Program-made: the position numbers and the translations under genes
Notes under the pieces: generated by a model
Told to the model about the DNA's origin: nothing
Seen by the model: only the letters and a program-made list of their open reading frames with translations
The model's database searches: none
Shown here: piece after piece, positions 35,701 to 46,749 of the stretch
How the letters are laid out: the number at the start of each line of letters is the position of its first letter
Numbering within the stretch: position 1 is the stretch's first letter
DNA from: Telmatactis stephensoni
Taxonomy: Eukaryota > Cnidaria > Anthozoa > Actiniaria > Isophelliidae
Length of the DNA stretch: 64,000 nucleotides
Reading direction: 5' to 3'
NCBI GenBank assembly: GCA_029948255.1
Contig: JALIZF010001475.1
Span: 262,501-326,500, forward strand

Positions 35701-37831
35701 TCCAACACTCGAGCAAAATCTTGTAATCTGATTGGTTGAAAGCAATTGTCAATAAGAGTTCAGACAACGGTGCTGACGTGTTCCGTCGTGCGCGCTCGTT
35801 CTGTTACCCCGTTTAATGAGGATTTTTCACCTTTTATCCCAAATAGTTGTTGTTCATTAGCCCGTGCTCATTCCCTGACCTTAACTATCTCAACATTTTT
35901 CTAAACAACAATAACAGTAACAGCAGCAGCAACAACAATCGTACAGTAATTTTACCTTTTTCCCACCGTCTCAACTGTTTTTCTACCCGTCTGCTCGATT
36001 TCGATATATTGTCTAAATTAAACTAACATCAGAAACCCCCAACTCTCCCCGTCCCCACCCGAAAAAATATAGGTGTGGAGATGTGGACATGGAATTGGGA
36101 ACAAATTGAAAGGGAATCTTCAAGATACTTTCACCGTTGCACAGTTGCACTTCCTAGTTTAACACATATTCTTAAAATTCAAAATATATTGGTGATTTCG
36201 AATTCTTTGTGTTCATTTAGGAAAGTTCAACAGCCTTGAAGTTCATATCACTTTCCAGCGTCGCCTTGGCTTCTACATCATCCAGATATACTTACCATGT
36301 GTGTTCCTAGTGTTTTTGTCTTGGATGCCTTTCTGGATGGACCCAGGTGAAACTGGTGACAGGCTGGCTGTTGGGATTACAGCTGTCTTAACTTTGGTTT
36401 TCTTATCGGTATGGCTAGTAAATAAGGGCCAACGGAAAAAAATAAATGATGAAAAGGAGTAAATGAGAGATGAGAAGACAAAAGAGAACTTGAAAGATCG
36501 AGATCGAAGAGTGTTTTAAGAAAGAAGTATAGAAGAAAGAATAATTGAATGAATGAATGACTGAAAATAATTAAAGATAAATCGAAATGATAAATAAAAT
36601 GACTAATAAATGGCAAAGTTGAGAAATAAATACGTGGGAATAAAAAGTCGATTAAAGGTGAGGAAAAACTCAGTAAAGCAAACAACAAACTGGACTTCTT
36701 TCTTTAATAGGGAGCCATGAACAACAAAATGCCCAAAGTATCCTACATGAAAGCAATTGATTGGTACGTCATTGCGTGTTTCCTTGCCATGGTCCTGTCA
36801 TTTGTGGAGTCCATGATTGTGTTCAGAGCGAGCGTGCGCAATAAGAAGAAAGAAAACCGAGACGAGGAGGACTGGGGAGTACCACTAACAAGTAGAGTCA
36901 TTGATGGATCGGTAGGAAATTTCATGGAGACAAATATATTTGTTGTTGTGCTAGTTCAGTAGCTAGGCTACATTCCTGGCCGTTGTGTACATACTTATAA
37001 TTATACATGTTTTATTTGCATGGTTATTATAAAATATTTATGAGAAGATATAACGCGCTCGCTCATTGGCTGGATACCTGTTTATACCAAAGGACACAGA
37101 TGGTGCTGAAGCAATTACCATGCATGAATAAAATGAATAAATTTGGGGTACTTCATCACCCTCCCTTGCAGCACAAGTGCTGAATTGCGAAGGGCGCAGC
37201 TCAACGTGAGCGGGTCGAAGGTATACAAAGCGGGCGTTTTCATTACGAAGACGGTTTATACAGTTACATACACATACACGTAGCAGCCACCATCCGACCC
37301 ATGTCTGATCACGAGCACAGCTTAGATCGAAACTATAGCTCGTTTTTACTGAGAGGAGACAAACCGGAGTACCCGAAGAAAAAGCTCTCGAAGCAAGAGA
37401 GAGAGAGAGAGCGAACACAAACTAACGCCACATGTGATGCCCCGTCCGGGAGTCGGACCACAGAGGTGACAGACCGGCGCTCTCAACGCTCAGCAACCCT
37501 TGCTTCCCAATTCAAATTCATTTATTTATCAATCAATTATCCTAATATATGATAATTATGTTTCTTCTAGAATGACCCTTATGACATGAAAGAAATGATG
37601 TCAGATGAGACAGAACTCACGGCAGAAAACGGCCCAGTCCGTGACAGGCGTCCGCGTATCATAAAGATGCAGTCTTTAGCAAAGATGAATTTCCGTGGCA
37701 GCACGTCATGCAAGAAAAAGCCTTCCATAAGAGCGATGAGCCTACACAAGATCGATAGAGTGTCCCATATACTTTTCCCTGGGATATTCATCGTGTTCAA
37801 TCTCATTTACTGGTTGGTGTACATGTCATGA
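29793..37831 (+). CDS. Cys-loop ligand-gated ion channel subunit, glycine/GABA-A receptor-like
   Basis: Nine exons give 455 residues: 29793-29884 (ATG), 31976-32079, 33051-33118, 33747-33979, 34639-34721, 35276-35413, 36221-36408, 36711-36911, 37571-37831 (TGA). Phases are continuous. The start chosen gives a hydrophobic signal peptide (KIALGIVCWFLCCC); an upstream Met at 29688 is in frame. Extracellular landmarks are loop A RIWYPDTFFMNA, the Cys-loop CQMDLRKFPMDTQVC, loop B FESFFHTAAEI, and loop C SGKFNSLEV with an aromatic Phe but no second cysteine pair, unlike classical glycine receptors. M1 is GFYIIQIYLPCVFLVFLSW; M2 is DRLAVGITAVLTLVFLS; M3 and a final M4 (ILFPGIFIVFNLIYWLVYM) follow a short basic cytoplasmic loop. 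M2 entry is Gly-Asp-Arg instead of Pro-Ala-Arg, which bears on ion selectivity. Confidence 0.93.
30470..30741 (-). mobile_element. tRNA-derived SINE
   Basis: On the minus strand the head (30741 to 30671) reads CGCCGCCCGGTTGGCTCAGT... then GGGGTTCGATTCCCGGCCGG, clear A and B boxes. The body continues with GTTAAACCGTAGGCCCCGTC and a TCCAGCAATAAGGCCGGCC tail region. It lies in the first intron of the receptor gene. Confidence 0.75.
32440..32636. repeat. Foldback with TTAGGG/CCTAAA-rich arms
   Basis: ATCCTCGCAAACAAGGTTTG at the left is matched by CAAACCTTGTTTGCGAGTAT at the right. Between them are GTTTTAGGGCTAG repeats and two copies of ACTAACCCTAAACCTAACC joined to CAAAGTCTTCCC. It lies in the second receptor intron. 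Confidence 0.8.
33365..33530. mobile_element. CCTGGTT-family MITE
   Basis: The left end contains TTGGTTCTTACTAACG and ACGACGCAAG; the right end is CTTGCGTGGTTAAGTGAGAACCAGG. Several GCTTGCGTCG/CGACGCAAG motifs lie inside. It is in the receptor intron before exon 33747-33979 and is directly followed by another insertion. Confidence 0.6.
33538..33623. mobile_element. Hairpin MITE with 9-bp target duplication
   Basis: An almost perfect palindrome, TAGTCTCCTACGCAGCCGCA to its complement, is flanked by GGCATAAGC at 33529-33537 and 33624-33632. It ends 123 bases before the acceptor of receptor exon 33747-33979. Confidence 0.9.
34000..34638. other. Receptor intron with dispersed repeat
   Basis: Contains a C/G-rich repeat-like stretch (GTAACCAAGGGGGGTGCACA near 34058, again as CAGCAAAACTGCTGGTTACG near 34268 in reverse sense) that looks like an old foldback. 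No exon is seen. Confidence 0.4.
35445..35585. mobile_element. CAGACTCAGTA-family MITE
   Basis: ACGCAGACTCAGTAATGCA and ACTGAGTCTGCGTATATG form inverted inner arms, with GCCAGATTTTCACGAGCGAC at the left edge. Same family as the elements near 13265, 50440 and 52430. It begins about 30 bases after the receptor donor at 35414. Confidence 0.6.
37428..37492 (-). repeat. tRNA-like SINE fragment
   Basis: The minus strand reads TTGCTGAGCGTTGAGAGCGC and then TGTGGTCCGACTCCCGGACG, matching A- and B-box positions of a Leu-type tRNA. It lies in the last receptor intron just after a (GA)n run at 37396-37410. Confidence 0.45.
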
Positions 37832-40145
37832 GATTGATGGCATCTGGTGCGCATGACAACGCATCAACTGCGCGCGCATTCTATTTTCAAATTTAAAAAT
37901 CTTTTGTTTGTTTGAATGTTAATTTTCCTGTCTCTCTATCTTTGTCTTTGTTTCTTGGCTCATTCTTGTCTTTCTACTTTTCTTTTTCATTATTTTTGGC
38001 CAACTGAAACTCAAGGACAACAGCGATGCATTCAACTGGTTTAATTTTTCCAGTTAGTTTTCTAGCTTAGTTTTGGAACAGGGTCAATGATATGAAATAT
38101 ATAGGCTCAAGCCTATGAGGGCACGATGACCAGACTGATTTTCGGACTGTGCGAATCCTCTTTTTAATCTGGACTACCTTCCCCGTCCATAAGACCGTAT
38201 ACTGTCAAGGCTGGAAGCAATAGGTATATCAATAGAAGCGCATGTACATATTGACGAGCTGAATTTGGAGTAAGCATTTGTAATTGCATCATATCAGTTA
38301 ATTTGTTTTGTTATCTTGTTCAAGACAGTTTCAACTTTTAGAATGGATAGGATGGGTTGTTTGAATTTGAACCTTTAACGTTTTTATATTGCTCTTGCAT
38401 ATTGCTGACTACGGCTATCTATCAGACGTGTAAGCAACCTTTATAAATTCAAGATTTAGATTTAGAATTTTAAGGCGCTTTGTATAATATAAGCATCATG
38501 CATATTAAAACGAAACCCAGTGTATCTTTACCGGGGCTTCTTTTTTGACGTCATATATAAAGTGGTACCATACAATCACGACCATATACTAAAAGGGACC
38601 GGTATTAAAACGGTATTCCACCCTTCACCCCAGGTGTAATACTGTCATCTGTGGGGTCAGTACGTTTCTCGGAAGACCCGCCGATAACTTTACGTGTACC
38701 CATAATCCTGTGCGGTCAAGAAAATGCGTTCTACTTCACTGACAAATGGTTACATTCTACAGAAGTCGGAATTTAAAGTGGTTTACTTCGTTGTCAAAGT
38801 TCGAAGAACTTATTAACTGCGAATATGTAGCAATTATTTTTCAAAGCAGCATCCATCCAAATGGGACTTATAAATCCCTTCGGTACATAAAGGGTTATTA
38901 AGACTGGGTACGAGGATTCCTTCTCTTAATTCGTTTTCTCTTGATTGTTGATCTCATTCAGCCAAGTGTCGTCATTGCGAATTAAGAATTAATGCATACC
39001 TAGCGTGCATCTTTCGAGTTTTGGGTGCACGCAGGAGGTTGCTAAACACGAAAGAAGCGAAAGAGTCACACGAGATGTACTGAGCCGAGTGCCATTAGCT
39101 TCCCGGGGGGGACTCCTATATATAAGAGGACGGGGATGCTCGTCGGAAATTTTGAAAATGACCCCTAAAAGGTACCTGAGTGGGAGTGGCAACAATTCTT
39201 TTTTACCCCTAAAAGGTACGGTACCAATTCAAAAACAAAAATATAGAATTAAAGCAATGAAACACTTTGCTATCGATGTGCTTTAAAGATTCAATTCAGA
39301 TCATTGAAATCGTCCCTTTCATGCTTATTTTAGGTAGTTAATTTACCCCAAAACAATTTCTAAAAGACACCAGCTATGTCTCTGGTAGTCCACTTAAGTC
39401 TGAGACACCCTTAAAGGTACCAGATTGAAGATTTTGACCCCTAAAAGGTACGACGAGCATCCCCGTCCATTTACGATCGGAGTCCCCCCCCCCCCGGGAT
39501 TAGCGGGATTAGCTTCTCAGTTGAGTGGCATTCGGTCCGTATTAGCGGGATTTCTTTTGTTTAGTACAGTCTTTGTTACTCTCGTTAAGTCCTGCAGTTA
39601 AATCAGCTATAATAAAAACAAGGGATGTTTTGGCTTTATAGAACAATAAATCATAGTTTTATTCACAAATCCCATTACTGAAAGAAGATCCAATCATTTG
39701 ACTCCGCGTCTAGACGCTTGATATTACAATTTGCATTCGATAAATATGTAGTAAACCGAAACGAAATTACCTCTTCATAGTACTGTCTGCATGGTCCAAA
39801 AGATCTCAAAAGTGAAGTTAAATGATGCCGTTACGATTACGTACGCTGCGTACGCCGAGGAACACAACGTGACGTCGTCATGGATTGCGACGAAACTGAA
39901 TTAAGTTATTAAGACGAACAATATGTTGTTGTGATCACTTAGCAAAAGAATGTACTAATGGTTTAACTGGGATCTATTAAGGAATCACGTTCCCACGCAT
40001 ATTATCACCTACGTAAGCAGCTGTATATTGTATACTTGAATAACTTAGACTCATTTAGTTTACCAACTTGAGCCACAAGGATTACTGCCTTTCTTGCTGA
40101 TTCTTGCTGTATTTGGTTTATACCAGTCGAATCTTCAGCGAGAAG
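37832..40145. other. Intergenic region between receptor and acetyltransferase genes
   Basis: No coding exon is recognised. The notable content is the MITE at 39102-39498. The 145 bases before the next ATG hold the presumed 5' UTR. Confidence 0.6.
39102..39498. mobile_element. CCCGGGGG-ended MITE with internal CCCCTAAAAGGTAC repeats
   Basis: Ends are CCCGGGGGGGACTCC and its complement, followed by GGGATGCTCGTCGG-type arms in inverted orientation. Inside, ACCCCTAAAAGGTAC recurs. ATTAGCTT flanks the left end (39094-39101) and recurs at 39508-39515 after a 9-base filler ATTAGCGGG. Same family as 48717-49106. Confidence 0.85.
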
Positions 40146-41360
40146 ATGTCGGAGGTGGTTGTGCGATTGGCCAACCCAAGTGACACCGATTCCATCTTGA
40201 AGTTGCTCAACTCTGAAGTGCACAAATCTGATCAAAACAATCATGAGCTATCTACTGAACAATCAATCCAAAACCTCATCTTAAACAAGTCTCATTATGT
40301 CTTCGTTGCGGAGCAGAGCAACCAACTTTGTGCTGTAGTGATCACCTGTGTTGTTGACGCTGGAACAACACTTGCTATCAAGAATATTCGCATCGGGGAA
40401 TCTCTCAAGGGTACAGATTTGGGAAACGTCCTACTGCTGGGGATGTACAAGTACATGGGACCCAACTTTTCGAGGCTTCGAAGGGAACGATTTGTATCAT
40501 CTCGCAAAGATGTCATGAGACTTCTTGGCACAAATCGGAATCCATTCTTCAAGCACCCTGATTCTGGCAAGTTCACCAAAGTTTTCGAACTTGAACAACA
40601 AGCGATAAAAGTCGAATCCGGCGGAAATTTTGGAAGAAAATTAAATGATTTAGTTCGTGATTCGGGCCTTGTACATCTTACAAAGAAAGAAGCCGATGCG
40701 TACATTGTTCGAAATCTTTCTTGCCTCTGTACTCACACACTTATTGTGAATTCAGTTCCTTATATGCCACTGTTCTCAAGCTGTAGCTCAATATTTACCG
40801 AGAACGAATACTTACTAGGTGAAAAGCAATCTGATCCAAAAGAGTCTCATTATAGAGCTCCCACCCCGTCAGGGCTTGGATCTGGAAGGACCAGCCCTGC
40901 TTTTCAGGGACTTGGCTCTGGAAGAAACAGCCCTTCGCGACTGCAATCCCGTCATATGATCACCATACTAGATAGCCTTCATACAAGTCTACGAAGCATG
41001 GGAGAGAACCTTCAAGATCTCGAAGACAATCTACATAACGCAAAGCCCAAATCATTCAGTCATGGAAAAGAACTTTCAGAACCCCGAGGACAGAAAACAT
41101 GGATGGCAACCATTTATTCTGAGAATGAGAAAATGTTTCGTTCACACGTACTAGAACAACTACGAGCCGCTGCACTTCGACTGAAAACAGAATTTACATT
41201 AACATTGAACTACAACAGTGCTATGGCCAATCAAGCGAGGAGTCTGTTTACAGAAGAACTTGGATTGAGTTGGAAATATCACGAAAGAAAAACCATTGAA
41301 GTGTTTGATCGACCAGTTGATTTTTTAATCCAAAATGGCATGATACTGTTTAGTCCTTAG
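40146..41360 (+). CDS. GNAT-family N-acetyltransferase, NAT16/histidine acetyltransferase-like
   Basis: A single uninterrupted frame of 404 residues from MSEVVVRLANPSDTD; an in-frame ATG 42 bases upstream is possible but adds a poor leader. GNAT enzymes move acetyl from acetyl-CoA to an amine. The N-terminal 110 residues fit the fold: VVVRLANPSDTDSILKLL (strand 1/helix 1), YVFVAEQSNQLCAVVITCVV (strands 2-4) and IRIGESLKGTDLGNVLL, a degenerate acetyl-CoA loop in place of the consensus R/Q-x-x-G-x-G/A. The long C-terminal region with a Ser/Gly-rich linker (SGLGSGRTSPAFQGLGSGRN) resembles the two-part layout of NAT16, though the linker is unusual. The substrate is unknown. It is intronless between intron-rich neighbours, so an old retrocopy is possible. 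Confidence 0.75.
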   Translation: MSEVVVRLANPSDTDSILKLLNSEVHKSDQNNHELSTEQSIQNLILNKSHYVFVAEQSNQLCAVVITCVVDAGTTLAIKNIRIGESLKGTDLGNVLLLGMYKYMGPNFSRLRRERFVSSRKDVMRLLGTNRNPFFKHPDSGKFTKVFELEQQAIKVESGGNFGRKLNDLVRDSGLVHLTKKEADAYIVRNLSCLCTHTLIVNSVPYMPLFSSCSSIFTENEYLLGEKQSDPKESHYRAPTPSGLGSGRTSPAFQGLGSGRNSPSRLQSRHMITILDSLHTSLRSMGENLQDLEDNLHNAKPKSFSHGKELSEPRGQKTWMATIYSENEKMFRSHVLEQLRAAALRLKTEFTLTLNYNSAMANQARSLFTEELGLSWKYHERKTIEVFDRPVDFLIQNGMILFSP

Positions 41361-41670
41361 TTATTGCTGCTACAGATTTGGTTTTCTTACTGCACACAAT
41401 GTATACATTAACGGGGAAATAAGATATGCAGTGGAGATCACAGAGCACTGTTTATACGAAACTGTAAGCCATACTTTGTAATTAGTTCATTCAGATTGTT
41501 CCTGAATGACTTGCAGATTGAACCAAAGACGATATTATTTTTTAAAAACAGGTTGTGCTTCTCATACAAAATTTTGAGTGAAATGACAGTCACATGACAA
41601 AAACTAAATAGAAATGTGATTAATTAATTATGTGTACACTTTGTTGTTGGTCCATTAATCGGACCAAAGC

Positions 41671-42211
41671 TAAGGGTGCTTTCCATTTAGTGGAACCATC
41701 CGACCAGAACGGCCTGATTTCTTTGGACTGATTCCAGCCAGAGCTAGGAATTGACATGTACCATTTAAGAACTGGCCGTTCTGGCCGATTGGTTCCATTC
41801 TACCTCCTCATTTGCATATTCGAGATCCCGTGAGATAGCGCATGCGTACTGAAGACCATATTGCGTACGTTTACTGAAGTGAAGTCCAACTTTTGCGAAG
41901 CTCTATATTTCCTATCCTAAGATATCCTCATCACAAGTAGATGAGCTTGGCGCTTTGCGTATAGCGTACAACTGCGAAAGCTAGCGATAGCGAAATCGGA
42001 TAACACCCAGCTAGGTGAAATTGAATAGCGACTAGCGTCAGCTATCTTCTTGCGTGACTCGCGTGAGGCGAAGAACGCTAAGTGCGTTACCGCCGGCCTC
42101 GAGGGGCGAGGCTATTATTATCGACATACGCTTGCGATAACTGGCAACTTGGTTCAGGTTTAACTTAATTGCTTAAATTTTATTTAACCACATCTAAATG
42201 GAAAACACCCT
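41671..42211. mobile_element. Inverted-end element (GGGTGCTTTCCATTTAG)
   Basis: GGGTGCTTTCCATTTAGTGG at the left and CATCTAAATGGAAAACACCC at the right are imperfect inverted ends. Inside are inverted GGAACCATCCGACCAGAACG and CCGTTCTGGCCGATTGGTTCC motifs and a GATAGCGAAATCG-rich palindromic part. No transposase frame is present. A target duplication is not clear. Confidence 0.6.
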
Positions 42212-43139
42212 ATGCCTATGTGACTCATCCGAAATAGAGTAAAGTAGAAATGTCTAAAAATTATAATACTCGAATATCAACTCAACGATTTACATCCAGC
42301 TTGCCTTTCTCCTATGCAACAAATTAAAGAACTGCATTTGTTGATCCTAAAGGTCATGATCAATACTAAAGCCAGTAGGTGCGCGAGTAAAGTTTACGTC
42401 TTCCCATACTCCTTTTGGGCCTAGTCGCGTCTTTTGACAACCTTTTTGGAATAGGCGTATAACTATGACAAACCAAGAATAAACACGCAGTTGTTATTCA
42501 TGACTTGTATCCTGGCCAATATCACCGACAGCAAATTATACGTTGTCAGTGTAGACTGAAATTCTCAGTGTCTCAAATTGTCAGATTTCCAATATGTGTA
42601 ACGTATTTTAGAATATGGTAAATTACAGTCATTTGGTTCAAAAAGCCGGTTGTCTATGATATATCTACTACATTAGACTGCGAACAGTCCCAATTTTTCC
42701 TACAGATTTAGCAAAGGACATTTTTTTGAAGTGGAAGAGCGGAAAATATGTGGAAGAGCCGAAAATATGAGTCTGCATGAGTGAGTTGGCTTTACCTTTA
42801 CTTTAGAGATAATTTTGCACGGAGAAAAGGAAACCTTTTATATTTATCTTGCCAGTAAATAATATCTGTGTAACTATTACTTGTAGCTAAATCAAAATTT
42901 TGTCAATATGTCTCAGGGGGACGTCCATTTAATGCCAGAGTTAGCTGTGAACAGGGAGGGGAGCGAAAGCGACGTGAAAGGTATCATAAAGCTATTATAT
43001 TTCAAAGAAATTCGTCCTCATTCAAGTTATCTTCCTTTATTTAAGCAACAAAACCATGCACGCTGATCACTGATTTAATTATAAGTTAACGGTACTAGAT
43101 AAACATTTAGCAGTTCATGCAGTTAATTGCCCTTAATTT

Positions 43140-43410
43140 ACGCAAGGCTGGAAAATGAGTTTATAAACCTAGCTTTTAAATCAAATTATGAACTATATGA
43201 CTCTCCCACTGACATATTACTGACAGCTAGTGATATTACAGTGTAATAGTGGAATGAGCTGTAGTTGCATGCCGATAATATACGCAAGACTGGAAATAGT
43301 TTATAAACCTAGCTTTTAAATCAAATTATGAACTATATGACTCTCCCACTGACATATTACAGTGATATTAAAGTGTAATAGTGGAATGAGCTGCAGTTGC
43401 ATGCCGATAA
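43140..43410. repeat. Tandem duplication, about 130-142-bp unit
   Basis: ACGCAAGGCTGGAAAATGAG at 43140 and ACGCAAGACTGGAAATAGTT at 43282 start two copies that both end TGCATGCCGATAA. The second lacks a dozen bases of the first (CTGACAGCTAG). Confidence 0.92.
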
Positions 43411-44568
43411 CACCGTAACGTCTAAGACTCCGCAAGCTCTTTGACGCTCGGAGTTAATCTTTATCTCACTCTAAAGAAAATAGAAATGCGAAGAAAGAAA
43501 AAGATGGTAACTTGGTTAGTAATACATAATGCAGCTTTTTCTTTTTTTTAATGATGTGCAAAATATTTCCAAAAAACTGGCCAGTATCATTTCAAGATGC
43601 TCAAACAAGAAGAAACTTGGATTTTATGGCAATTAGCGCCATTCCGAAATTAACACTTTAACTGTATCATGGAAATATTTTTGGAACACCATTTCTTAAT
43701 ATAAAGTTGTTGTAAAATCTTTGTAAAAATCATCTCCTCTTAAATTGTTTGCCTATTCTTTATTTAGGTTGGTTTTCTTGTTAGTTTCGTAATACGTCAT
43801 AGCTTCAAATTTGTCCCATATTTCAACGCGATTCATCAATTCCGTAAAGGCGAATTGTTGCATCAAAACTGACCATAACTTTGAAGTCACTTTCTTATTA
43901 TATATAGCGGTCAGACTTAGTGTTTAATTAGCCATGAGATTCTGACCTTATTTTAATTCAATCTTTTATATGAATGCCCACTGAGGATGCCTATACGTGG
44001 ATAGACTTGCTCCAAGTCTCGCTCATTATTTTTTTTCCGTTGCTTGGACTTCTTTATTTTTACGTTGCTTGGGCTTCCTGTGTCATAATTTAAGTGTTCG
44101 ATTGTGCCTGATACAACACAGGAAGTCCAAGCAACAGAAAAAATTAATGCTTCCAACCCTTAAGCCCTCATACAAAAATAGCCATGACAACATTTATTAA
44201 TGAACGAGACTTGGAACAAGTTTAGCTTATATATAGCCTCTGTTCTCACCGTTAGGCGCAAATAACACCAAGATCTTGTGAATGATCACAGTCATCAACC
44301 ACCCAACGACGATATAAACACCGTGCTATCGAGACTTCGTTTCCTTTGCACTGGACTCCAGAAAGCTGTATTTCACCTTTGCCTTGACCAAATGATGCTA
44401 TAGCCTTAGCTTTACGATATCCAAGGTCACGGCAAATTACATTAGCTGACTTCATATTCCAGCCTTTGTTGCAGACTGTTCCCCATTTTCCTTTGTACCT
44501 GATTTCCACACGACCTTCATTTGGTGATTTTCCTCCAACAAGACGAGCATCTACAAAGAACGAAATTT

Positions 44569-44723
44569 ATAGAGCGGTTTTCTTATGAGTGGGAAACTTA
44601 CCGCGCCGTAGCGTAACCGTGTCAATGCCGTAATGTGCATAAAAAACATTTGAAATTCCTGTGGTAACCGTACCGTGCTTCGTGACCGTGCCGTTTTCAA
44701 ACCCATTAGAAATCTGCTCTAAA
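44569..44723. mobile_element. TAGAG-ended MITE
   Basis: Starts TAGAGCGGTTTTCTTATGAG and ends GAAATCTGCTCTAAA with ACCGTGCCG-type interior. It lies just upstream of the last SRCR exon's acceptor, in the intron. Confidence 0.65.
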
Positions 44724-45848
44724 GCTTTATCATTAGAACGGCACAAGAAAGTTTAGATACGCGGCTTTCTTGATTTCCAACTAGACACAGGATGCAACGT
44801 TTCTGAAAAAACTTGCATGCACCCAACTCCGTTGTATCGTTTACACTGTTTCTATGTCAACAGCTGTGGCAGCTGCACGCAAAATGCTTCAAAAATGGAA
44901 CTCGATCTTGAACCTTTCACTGTTACGCGCGCGCAAATGTTGCAGGGGTGGGACGAATTGTTGCACGGTAGAGCGCTTATGCAGTGAGGGTGCTTGCAGA
45001 GGTTGTCAGAGTGTGGGATTTTTAATGAGTGTACCAAGCAGACCTATAAGTTTACAGTTTGTACTAAAACTAAAAAGTGAAATACAGGCTAAAACTACGC
45101 ATATTCATAAGTAAAATTTCTATAAATTATCCGATTTTTCCAATAAGACGGATTTAAAAAGAAAAGGAGGGGGCAATTGCGATAAAACGTAATGGACGCC
45201 AAATCATATGGAAAGCAATTCATGGTTGGTACTTTTAACGCATATAATGTGTACTTTTACTTACCAAAGCACTCAACACCAGCGTCATATATGCTTTTTT
45301 GTGCTACCCTTAAAAAACTTCTTTTCAAGCATCTTGCTAGATTAGTTGCACTGGCCTTGCAACCACTGACAGTCCACGCTGGACCATCCACCTTTGCCTG
45401 TCCAAAAGCACTTCCAAGGTAAGCAGCCACGGCTCCAGCGAACTTTAACTGTCGACAAGCCACCCTACCAACGTGAAGGGACCAACCCCAATCCATCACA
45501 GTCCCCCAGGCTCCGTCAATGTTGACCTCAACTCGTCCTTCCATGTTGGATTTTCCGTCCCTTAGACGCAGCCTTATATCTATCGACAAATAAAATACAA
45601 GCCGATCGAGAAAACATTTCTACGAACTTTCACAAATATGATTTTGACTCTTACCACCAGGTGTGGCTTTGAAAGGTTCTATTTCACAGGATCTGTTGAA
45701 CATCTTGATATCGCTGACAGCCATGATAGCTTTTGAAAAATTGCCAGAAACATACTCAAAAACAACCTGAAAGATAGAAATAAGCACGGGCTTTAAAGGA
45801 AAGAACTTGCTGCGAACTCAATCTGAAGCTGAGTTCCACGCATGCATA

Positions 45849-45973
45849 GAGTAGATTTTGTATGACTGTGAAAACAGCACCGCACGGTCACGGCATGGTT
45901 ATAGATATCACGGCACTGACACGGTCACAGCACGGCGCGGTCCGTTTCACACTCATACGAAATCTGCTCTAAT
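45849..45973. mobile_element. TAGAG-ended MITE
   Basis: TAGAGTAGATTTTGTATGAC at the left pairs with CTCATACGAAATCTGCTCTA at the right; the interior repeats CACGGTCACGGCA. It is in the intron between MAM exons 46539-46251 and 45766-45655. Confidence 0.8.
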
Positions 45974-46749
45974 CTGTACCGTACGCGAAAACAAATCCGA
46001 AACAACAATTAACAACAATTAATTAACAACAACAACAAACAAGCAAAATACCAACAACAACAAAAAAAACATCGTTGTAACATCTATCCCTGATGATGGG
46101 TCTGGAACCCGAAAGCTCGGATTAAATATCTGAAAAACAGCGTAGATGAGACGTCTATTTAAAAATAACAAAAAAAACCTCGAGTGTTCAGGAACACGTG
46201 ACCTTTGTTGCTTGCGGACAATAATAAAACGGAATTCAGATGAATCTAACCTAAAATTTGCCATTGGACTTTAATGGAATGTAACCGAGCAAAGATTCAA
46301 TATACTGTGGACCACTTTGAGTCCAAACTTTTTGTAGAGACCTGGAGCCTAGTGGCTTTATGTAAACGTTCAGTGTTCCAATATCACTACCCCATAAACT
46401 TTTGTTCCAAACATCTTCGATCCACATGTGGTACAATGCAAGAATTCAACACACTTCGTAGATGAAGACAAAATTGGGCTCAACAACTCTGCTTTTGTAT
46501 CAGGCTTGAATGGCAACTTTGTTACAATTTTCATGGAGTCTAAAAAGTGAAAATAAAAGTCATTTAGTATTGATTATAGTTAAAGTATGCTAGGCGTTGT
46601 TCTTTGTTGCTCACACAAGGCTTATTCCTTCGTGATTACGAAAAGACGCCAATAACTCATGATTTGAAATTCTAATAACAAAAATGAAGTGAAAGTCCTT
46701 ATGCTGCAACTTTTATAATTTTGAAAATCAGTTCTTACTTGATAGAATA

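Larger units (their letters stand above)
41361..44251. other. Intergenic region, repeat-rich
   Basis: No protein-coding exon is seen. It holds an inverted-end element at 41671-42211 and a tandem duplication at 43140-43410. Near 44030-44130 TTGCTTGGACTTC and GAAGTCCAAGCAAC form another inverted pair. Confidence 0.6.

Noticed and set aside
46019..46264. Minus-strand frame near the MAM exons
   Set aside because: Falls in the intron after exon 46539-46251 and is rich in simple AAC/TTG sequence.
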